Shown here in pieces: positions 55,801 through 64,000 of a stretch of DNA of 64,000 bases. The translations under genes were made by a program, and so were the position numbers. Under the pieces are notes generated by a model. That model made no database searches, had not been told where the DNA came from, and worked only from the letters and a program-made list of their open reading frames with translations. The DNA is from Lineus longissimus (Eukaryota > Nemertea > Pilidiophora > Heteronemertea > Lineidae), in assembly GCF_910592395.1 (NCBI RefSeq), contig NC_088317.1:5830001-5894000 (forward strand), read 5' to 3'. The stretch's first letter is position 1, and each line of letters opens with the position of its first letter.

Positions 55801-56720
55801 TAAACTATAGACACCGTGGCAAAGCTAATGAGATTTTATGAACTTGTCCCCAACGGACCCCTATATCACACTGTGAATAGTAATTTGAGAATCGACTGGC
55901 TGGTGACAATCCTGACATTATTATGCAATCATATATCAAACAAGTGGAAAACACAATAATAATAAACTCTAAAGTTGATGATGTTTCTTAGTACTCAGAG
56001 TTATTCGCACAAAATGAGAAAGAAAAATGTTAAAGGGGATATCGCATGATCAGCGCTTTAGCCTAGGGAAAGCACACTTTAGGACAACTTTAATAATAAG
56101 TCTCTCTGGCCTGACTATTCTAATTCGCAAAACAAAAATAAAAAATAGAGAAGCGAGCCGAATATATAATTTTGGTTTCATCCATAAATCAGTGACCAAA
56201 ACATAGTTTAGTAAGACGACCATGATAACGGTGCCTATAATGAAGAATCCACATACATGTAGGCCTACATCAACAATGCAAACACTCGTTATCTTGGCGT
56301 TAGTCGGAGAACTAGTCCTTGTTGGTAGTTAATCTCGTATCTTCCGGTTCGTCGATATTACCAGCCTTCGTTCCGTCGCCACTAGGTCTTTGTCAGTGTT
56401 CCCTAATTTCTGTCAAGCCGATGAGATTACTCCGCTGCTTCCGGTTGGGGCAAATGATCACGGATTTAATTAATTTTGATTGGCTCGACCAGAACCAATC
56501 AAGAATTGGCGAACTCTCAATTATCTTTCTCTATCGATCATGGTAACTATGGTCTCTTGGGATTCCTTTGAAACGTCTGATAGCCTGAATTGTGTTTACC
56601 TCAATTGATTGGCGCCAAATCAGTCTTCATCATCGGCCCGGGGCGATCTCCAGTGATAGGTCGACCTACCTTCACCTCAGGCTGAAATGCACGATAGTAA
56701 ACTGTGTGCCAGTCGGTCAC
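55801..56720. other. Unassigned sequence
   Basis: No recognised gene or repeat. Plus-strand frames 56319-56546 and 56592-56774 lack supporting features. Confidence 0.3.
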
Positions 56721-56930
56721 CTGGCAACAGCAACCAATGGCGAGCCTTGGAGATTGTCACCGGGCACTTCCTGAACGGACATAAGGTCATTGTCAAGGAT
56801 CTTTTGACCACCGGGGTAGACGACTGGGAGGATGAAAAACGCGGATGACGGGAAAGTAAGGAGCCCGACCATAAAAAACACATTGGTTACAATGTACCAC
56901 TTTTTACAGAGTACAATGCACTTTGTCTCT
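56721..56930 (-). CDS. Possible internal exon encoding one hydrophobic helix (weak)
   Basis: The minus strand encodes VLCKKWYIVTNVFFMVGLLT, then FPSSAFFILPVVYPGGQ and DNDLMSVQEVPGDNLQGSPL. It ends GTTGCCAG/GTGACC, which is a usable donor. The stretch VFFMVGLLTFPSSAFFILPVV could span a membrane. I do not recognise the family, the acceptor is uncertain, and no partner exon was found. Confidence 0.2.
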
Positions 56931-56952
56931 TTGGTGGCAGCGGGAATAGTGT

Positions 56953-57121
56953 AAGGAATTAACACCGAGTTGGAGGTGTTGGCTGTCTCACCCGAACCGC
57001 TGGGGTGGAGCTAAATTATTGGCCCAAACCCCTGCTCTGCCTCGGTTTTGGTCTACAATTTAGCTCCACCCGAGCGGTTTTGATGAGACAATCAATACCT
57101 ACAGTGAGGTATCAATTCCTT
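56953..57121. repeat. Large imperfect hairpin, ~79-bp arms
   Basis: AAGGAATTAACACCGAGTTG... (56953-57031) pairs with 57041-57121 (ending ..TATCAATTCCTT) at about 75%. It contains GGTGGAGCTAAATT and its inverse near the loop. Same family as 17497-17630. Confidence 0.7.
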
Positions 57122-58991
57122 ATACCAATACAGACAGCTTGTGATCAGTGAGCTCCTAAATCAGTGGGGAGGAATATTTTTGCAAGAGGTATTCGACTCC
57201 TTCTGACCTGTCACGACAATTCCATTATACGTTTATAACACCGTTGGCGACGTAATTACCACGATGGTAATGTGTATGATCAAATTAGTCTCCTCAAGAA
57301 CATTAGCTTATGATACCCACAGGACAAGGAGGAGAACTAGATAAGCCTCGCAGGTTGATGGTTCACCATGCTGGGTGCAACGCCGATTGGCCACAAGTGT
57401 CTAAATAGTTGAAGTAAAACTGAATACCGTAACTCTGCTTACTGCAGTTTGCTGTAAACTTCGAACAAGACAGATGCAAGTCAACCCCTGCCACCCTGAT
57501 GAAGCCTAGAGGGGCAGTGGACATTCTTGAAAACGAACGGTATCCAGTTTTATTTCTACTATCCAGAAGTGTCTAAAACCACATACATGTACCACACTCG
57601 AGCAACATTCCACATACAAACTTTCATTTGTGCCCTCATCTAGTTATTTTGTCTATGTTAAAGTTGGAGTGACAGTTAGAACTAATAATAGTATTTTGAT
57701 AGTCAACGAAACATTTCAATTTCACGAATGAATTTTCTTTTAATACCCAACAAATGAGAAAAATGCAATTATGAACGGAATCCCTTATGAGCATTCCACT
57801 AATCTTTTGACACTAATCTGTAAAGGGCAAGGTCGCTTCTCGACCTGCTGGTTGGCGTCGAGCTCTTGATCTTCTTTAACTTCAACTAAAAAACGACGAA
57901 GCCACTTTCCTGAGGGTTAAAAACAATTCAGCTAACCATGATCTTGTGTGGTGCAGTGAATTAGATTTGTCAAGAAATTACGAAGGGAAAATCGATACGG
58001 CTGACAAGATTCTACAAATTCCCTTATCAATTTGCGCTCAAGGAACGCAGCCTCTGCAGGCTAATCGAACTAAATCAGAGACGAAACGCTGTAAAATGTA
58101 AGGGGCCAAGGGGAGAACTGTTTGTATCTCTTAGCCAAACTCATGTATACGTCGGCAAATAAGGTGCACGTGTATTTAAAATAGATAAATCAGGTAATTT
58201 TTTATGTTTTGTCACACACACCTGGTAGCGGTTGTTGATTCGATTGGATTTACTGGGGATGTATGCGCGTATAATAAACTGACAATTATTAGCATAATTA
58301 GCATAATCAACATGAGTTGAAGACCACCTGTTCACATTCTCTAACATTGTGTAATTGACCCAATCTAACAGCCAGCAGCGAAATGTAACGGCGATTTTAG
58401 TATGCTACTATAATGTCGTTTTTATCAATTTCATACCCGTCATTAACCGAAATTGATATGATAGGGAAATATAAAAAAAATTTAAAATTTAGAAAAATAT
58501 TGAAGATCACTTATCAGCTATCTAATTTGTGACTTTGTTAGATGCCGATGTGTCTGATAGAAGTATGCTAGTTCCTGCGCGAAACTGATGAAATATGCCT
58601 CGGCTTGACGAAGGCCCGACTCCTCTCGGAGGATACGAAATTGAATCAGACGGAGCTTACTACCCGAGATGGAAAATGTCTTGAGGTCACTCGAATCAAC
58701 CCTCGAGTGCTTAATCCACTTATACATGAAGCATTAAGCTGTCATAAGCATCGTTGTTAAAGGATAATGTCGTTAAATGTGCGCATTATTAGGAAGCAGG
58801 GTGTTCATGGCTTAAAATTTGTGTAATATTTTACAACATTTTTACAACTTTCAGTTTTACAACATGGATTGTACGCGCATAGCAACAAAATGGAAACATT
58901 TCAACAACTTTTTGTTGAAATAATGTAAATTGTTGATGGTAAAAAGGGACTTAGGAGGGAAAGTGGATGATTCCAAGGAGAAGCTGTGTGA
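57122..58991. other. Unassigned sequence
   Basis: About 1.9 kb without a supported gene or repeat. ATTAGCATAATTAGCATAATC is a short tandem motif near 58288-58308. Confidence 0.3.
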
Positions 58992-60096
58992 ACAACCACG
59001 ACGGTTTCCTGAACGTAAACCAACCGGTACGAGATCCAATCACTACAGATCCCGGACTCCAAGGCCGAATGGCCTATGTGAACAGCAGCCCATGACTCGG
59101 GCAGTGCCTCTGCAGCATTAAGCCGTTATTGTTGAGAGGCGAAAGGAGACACGTCGGCAAAAACTGAACATGATGAAGACAGAGGGAACGAGAGACCGAT
59201 GAGGGGAATCCTATGGCGCATATCACTGGAAGTCTGACGTTGTGTCCCACAAGACATGCGCAATTCTCCCATGTATTATTTATTTGAAGGACCTGGTCGA
59301 ACTGACCTAATTCGATCCGCCACACGTTAAAACGGGGCCGTCTCAAAGCGACTTGCTCATTGTGCCGATTCCCCAAATCACACACAGGACAGGTGATAAT
59401 ACTGTTCGCGAGGATAAACTGAAGAGGAGTTTATAGTTCACTGCTCTGAAGCCAGGCGTCATGGTCATACGTCGGATTCCAATCAAGCTTCGTGATGCAT
59501 TCATATGGCCAGAGGCTGCTTGTCTAATTACCAAGTTCAATAATTATAGCTGTTGATATCATCAATAGAACACACAATGATCGTATCGGGCAGCTTGTTC
59601 AGTATCTCAGTCAACAGCGGTATAGGAGCTAAGCAGGGGTCTCTTTACAGTAAGGATACGAGTATCATTACTGGAGACCCATTTTTGCTTCAGGCTTCCA
59701 ATTTATTTCGACGTTCATTATTAACCATTCGTTCTAAGAGTCGACAAATTTGCACTTGAATTCACAAAAGCATTGGTCGAAAAGTGCACCTTACAATTTT
59801 CAGTGTGAGTAGGCCGCCAGTGACACCACCTGGGAAGCGGGTTGGCACAGTGTATGAGGGCTTTCGATCCGAAAGGTCGTTGTAGCCTCCATCCAAAGCA
59901 TAATTGGCATGCTTGTTTAAGCCGAGACCATTGTTGAGGGAACATGAATTAAAGAAGGCCAGTTGAGACCATTCAAGACAACGACAACCACGACGGTTTC
60001 CTGAACGTAAACAAACCGGTACGAGATCCAATCACTACAGATCCCGGACTCCAAGGTCGAATGGCCTATATGAACAGCAGCCCATGACTCGGGCAG
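58992..60096. repeat. 113-bp direct repeat pair ~1 kb apart
   Basis: 58992-59104 and 59984-60096 (ACAACCACGACGGTTTCCTG ... CCCATGACTCGGGCAG) differ at about four positions. After the second copy the plus frame stays open (QSVDDLLMDTIPLAPTLVKP near 60115) until 60281, and a LINE endonuclease fragment begins at 60592. The repeats may therefore belong to a decayed LINE first ORF. The sequence between them (59105-59983) shows no clear element. Confidence 0.55.
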
Positions 60097-60591
60097 GCGA
60101 CTCACCAGGGTCACAATCAGTGGACGATCTTCTCATGGACACTATCCCATTAGCACCTACTCTAGTTAAACCATTAGTGCCGAGGTTAACTGACACTGGT
60201 GTCGCTAGTGGTGGCACCGACTCTCTCTGTGACTTGCTCGCTGTTGCGAGGCTCGCTCCGGATGCTACAAACTTTGCATAGGTTTTATACGAGTCCAAGC
60301 TAGATGAAACTGATGAACTTTGAGCTGAAAATTATTTCAAGACTGGATTCTAAAGTAACGTTGAATGATAGGCAGGATATAGCAGCTCAGTGAGAAGGTC
60401 TGGTGGCATAGAGATTATGGTGTGAAAAATAAACTCTCTCATGGAATAGAACCATTACCAAAAACTAGTAAATTAGTTCAGTGGGTTAAGTGTGAGATTT
60501 GAGGACGTACTTCGTTTTGAAAACCCCCCAAAAAAACCAGTAAATTAGTTCAGCGGGTTAAGTGTGAGAAGAATGTAATTTGTTTGGAAAA

Positions 60592-60780
60592 AACCTTGTT
60601 ATTGGAGGTGTGTACCTTCCTCCCGAAACCAGCAAATATGGTGGAGTTGATTTATTTGATGAACTAGGACAGGGGCTATTGTCTTTGACAGATACAGGTT
60701 AGGACAGGTATATTTGTCTTACTGGTGATTTCAATGCTTACACTAAAGAGCTTCTTGAAATTGTAAATTATGATTGGAGC
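60592..60780 (+). mobile_element. LINE endonuclease fragment
   Basis: The plus strand reads NLVIGGVYLPPETSKYGGVD and, beyond an in-frame TAG near 60700, DRYICLTGDFNAYTKELLEI. VY(I/L)PP and GDFNA are signature motifs of the LINE apurinic-like endonuclease. An ~80-base tandem duplication (CAGTAAATTAGTTCAG(T/C)GGGTTAAG) lies just upstream near 60465-60570. The RT is absent. Confidence 0.7.
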
Positions 60781-60953
60781 TATTGGAAAGACTACATAAT
60801 TAGAAAATATGAATGCTGAAAATGTAATCGAGGTGTTATTCGAGAATAATCATGATGATATTTTGAAAAGATGTCACAAGAACAAGAGTGTAATTTGTAT
60901 AGTATAGTTTCATTGCTCTATGCAATGTATTATTTTGTTGAGCAATACATTAT

Positions 60954-60976
60954 ATTCTATTCTATTCTATTCTATT
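60954..60976. repeat. (TTCTA)n microsatellite
   Basis: Four to five perfect TTCTA units follow a short AT-rich stretch. Confidence 0.8.
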
Positions 60977-61029
60977 ATAAGAGGCCAACGTGCGTTATTT
61001 GACAAACAGCATTCTGAGACAAGACACCA

Positions 61030-61395
61030 TTGACTATTCATGGGTTGGAGGTTCCAGACCTATCAATTAGACGAGTGCATGTTTTTAACTGTCAAGTGCA
61101 TATTTGGAGAGGTATCGAAAAGATATTTGATGTGGCAAGTACAGATATAAAGAAATTATCTGATGAAAACATTAATTTTGAATTTCGCTAATTTGGCAAT
61201 AGGGGGCGTGTTTTGAGATTATTCTGCAAGTTGGCTGAAAAGAGTGGAAATATCAACATCTGTCGAATTTGTCCGGAATATCATGTCAAAATTTCAGATT
61301 CACAGCCCCACGCAGTATTTGATACGACGCGGTCAAACATTGACTATTTAGCTGCTAAAAGGCTTAAAAATCAATGATGGTATTGTCTCTTCTAT
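61030..61395. mobile_element. Internal fragment of the PIF/Harbinger family
   Basis: Matches 36610-37030 collinearly, from ATTCAT(A/G)GGTTGGAGG through TATCAATTAGACGAGTGCAT and TAGGGGGCGTGTTTTGAG to GCTAAAAGGCTTAAAAA. Neither terminus is present. Confidence 0.75.
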
Positions 61396-62829
61396 TTTCT
61401 ACGTGAAACCTAGGGAGAACGAGGGTAGGTAGGTTGAATGGGATGATAGACTCGGTATTTGACTTGAAAACTGCATTGATCCAATAAGCAGTTTATAATT
61501 GACATGGAGTTTTCAGAAATTAACGCCAAGAACAGGTACACGTACATCTCATCCATCAATGCTTTGATAGCCGACTGTTTCTAACATGTCTAATGTTTGT
61601 TTACGTTCGGGCTCAGTAGACGATTCCCAATTCATTAATGATTCAATGATTCCGAAATATTCCGTCGACAAATGCAGCGTGCCCTTCTAAACACGTCAGA
61701 CACCAATCGCTCATTAACTTCGCACTTGATTTGAAAAATCTCTCGAGGATGCAAAATACGTATCACCGAGCGCGAAATGATACCCTGCGGCGCTTCTTTT
61801 CGATTTAATCCGGAGGTGACTGCTGCCTCGGCCCATGGCTATTTTTCATGTAAGTAGCGCTGTACTGCTGATACGCCTGGGACGTGGATGTTATTATGAA
61901 TAAAAGATGGTGGAAAAGCGTCTGGGAAATCATTGAAAGAAACAAATGTCGTTTAATGGATGTTTTGTATGCATAGTATAGATTTAATGGGATTTAGATT
62001 GACGATATGAATGTTACTTTCAATAGCTAATGCTATTGCAATGAATGGAATGGAGTTGCAGGGAGAAAGAACACGCGTTATGAGTCGTACCATGAGGGAA
62101 CAAACACTTGAATTGAGGGAATTTGCTATCAGCTCAATATTGGGATCAATGCGTAGGCAAAAATGCATTCGGAGATATTTAGTACGGTGTGTACTAGTGA
62201 ATTGTTGGAAAGGTGATTAGAGGGGTCCTTATGATAGTTTACGACAAATCAAATTGCAACAGATTTCAACTGTTGTAAAGTAAGCGCTATTTGCAGTTAA
62301 AGTGATACTATAATGTGATTTACAACTTTGCGGAAATACGTCCGTTTTCAATTGTTGATCACAAATGTAAAGCTCAAATTTTCCATTTTTGATTAGATTT
62401 ATTATAAAATCGCTGAATGTAAACCACCGCGACCGCGAAAATGTTCATGTTGTGACGTCATCAACGAAAACGGCATCGAAGCAAGCCGTCCGGGCGGGAT
62501 TTAACAATCAATTTCTAGAAAATGTGCATTTCTATTCGAAAACCTTACCGATTTATGAGAAAGTGACGTAGTCATTTGTCAAAAACAGCTAAAACATTAT
62601 ATGGTGAAATTTGACACGAGTTACCCTTTTTAAGAAAAAAAATCATACAAAAATCTAAATCGAATTTGAAATCGGAACAGTATTTTTTTTCAGATGGTGC
62701 CCAAGGGGCCGTCGTAACCGAACGAGACATAACCAGACATATTGACCTTTTTGCTGCAATCATATATTTTACTGCTCACTTATTCATCATTCCTCCTTAC
62801 ATCTAAAGAGAGGATTTAAATTTATCTGT
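61396..62829. other. Unassigned sequence
   Basis: No recognised gene; short frames such as 62011-62220 have no family features. Confidence 0.3.
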
Positions 62830-63810
62830 ATAAAAATAATATTGTAATATAATATTGTAGTGCTTATATAGCGCTTCTCAGAACGATTGCTGTTAAAGCG
62901 CTACTCCCCATAAAACTTCCTGAATACCCAAGTCTTTTACCCATTTTTGAATGCTGCAGTGGACTCCTGGAAAGTTATGTTTTGTGGCAGCTCATTCCAC
63001 AAGCGTGCAGCACCGACAGAGAAACACCTGTCACCATAGGCGGTTTGGTGCGCTTTACATGCAGTTTGTTACTGCTTGTGGAACGAGTCAGCCTTGGACC
63101 AGATCGAAACTTAACTAGCTCATTGAGGTACACAATAGCTCTTCCCTGCACTACCTTGTGTATTGTGGTGAGCAGTTTGTATTCAATACGCATTTTGACT
63201 GGGAGCCAATGCAGAGAGTGCAGAACCGGCGAGATGTGGTCACGTTTGCGTGTTCGTGAGATAACTCTAGCAGCAGCATGCTGCACCCTCTGCAGTGGGG
63301 CTACAGATTTTTTAGGAAGGGCATAGAGCAGGGCGTTGTTATAATCCAGTTTAGAGATGACGAGTGCCTGAAACAATTTCTTGGTGCTATCCACATCAAG
63401 ATATTTGCGGATACGGCCAATGCTGTGCAGGTTGGCGAAGGCACTTTGACACACCTTCTTCACATGGACTGACATGGTCATGTGGTTGTCGAACCAAGCA
63501 CCAAGATCCCGCACAGCATCGACGTTTGGCAATATCTCACCATCCACCTTGATATGAGTGATGGATGGTGATTTTCTGGCAGAGGAGACAGACATGAATT
63601 CAGTTTTGGAGCCATTGAAACACAGGTTGTTTTCAATAAGCCAATTCCCTATGCTTTGAATGCAATGTTCAATGCTGTCAACAGCGCACTTCCCTTGTGC
63701 CAAGTCACCGCTTGGAAAAATACCAAGAAGCTGATTGTCATCAGCAAACATTTCGTAGGAATGAACTGCACTGAATCCCATCACCTCCCCCCAGTGGTAG
63801 CATGAATACG
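62830..63810 (-). mobile_element. L2/CR1-like LINE, 3' end (RT palm onward), decayed
   Basis: The minus strand enters with LPLG and SYEMFADDNQLLGIFPSG (the [YF]ADD catalytic box, about 63715-63770), followed by NLCFNGSKTEFM, DLGAWFDNHM, LDYNNALLYALPKK, LQRVQHAAARVI, LHWLPVKMRIEYKLLT and LNELV. It then shifts frame near 63040 to continue as GDRCFSVGAARLWNELPQ. A second shift (six G instead of five) lies near 63790. The 3' end AGCGCTATATAAGCACTACA plus an ATATT-type tail (62833-62875) is the classic L2/CR1 terminus. 5'-truncated; non-functional. Confidence 0.85.
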
Positions 63811-64000
63811 GATGTATACGGATGAATTTAAATCTTCTTCAGATGTAAGTAGGAATTTTCGCCCGTGAAGGAATTCCGCGCCGAAAACCAACGTGATGTA
63901 ACAGCCAACACCACCAGATCTTGTTGAGTAGTCCGGGGAAAGAAAGTTCGCATATTCTATTGTACGGTCGCATAGTCAAAGACGATGGTCTCTCTTACCA
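63811..64000. other. Flank beyond the L2-like LINE
   Basis: Nothing recognised in the last 190 bases. Confidence 0.3.

Overview
The window looks like nuclear DNA of a marine invertebrate. Genes are split by GT-AG introns, gene density is very low, and most of the sequence is transposon debris of families found in animals: Tc1, pogo, PIF/Harbinger, L2/CR1-like LINEs, a tRNA-derived SINE and many MITEs and fold-back elements. The palindrome TAGGCCTA and close variants recur (for example near 3253, 4214, 31788, 40775, 50908 and 56260). Together with the gene content this makes me favour a non-vertebrate deuterostome, such as a hemichordate or echinoderm. That is an inference with moderate confidence. 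There are no operons, CRISPR arrays or prokaryotic signals.

Host genes I can support: (1) the first two coding exons of a cyclin B3-like gene on the minus strand (2616-3413), whose remaining exons lie left of the window; (2) a two-exon plus-strand gene (13882-16890, 443 aa) joining an alpha-helical region, a Gly/Ala-rich hydrophobic segment, a short coiled coil and a C-terminal jacalin-like lectin domain; (3) the last exon of a DUF229/sulfatase-like gene on the minus strand (48092-49145) with one apparent single-base frameshift. A weak candidate exon with one hydrophobic helix lies at 56721-56930 (minus).

Transposon-borne genes: an element with ~290-bp terminal inverted repeats (1-1838) carries an open, spliced three-exon gene that is not a recognisable transposase. 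A complete Tc1-like element (5301-8476) has ~240-bp inverted repeats and an intact 339-aa DD34E transposase split by two introns. Two pogo-type transposase genes (20641-19994 minus and 31918-33270 plus) are disabled by different nonsense codons. A PIF/Harbinger element with TAA target duplication (36128-37291) has lost most of its coding region, and a second internal fragment lies at 61030-61395. LINE fragments lie at 8590-11160, 22547-23275, 42565-42820, 55160-55425, 60592-60780 and 62830-63810.

Layout: 0-13.5 kb is transposons around the cyclin exons; 13.5-17 kb is the lectin gene with a MITE-like element in its intron; 17-24 kb is repeats, a pogo relic and a LINE fragment; 24-36 kb is mostly featureless apart from a fold-back element with minisatellite arms (28071-28914) and the better pogo copy; 36-47 kb is Harbinger, tandem arrays and a SINE; 47-50 kb is the sulfatase-like exon; 50-64 kb is fold-back elements, LINE pieces and unassigned DNA. 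Apart from the transposons and their own genes there is no evident functional link between neighbours.
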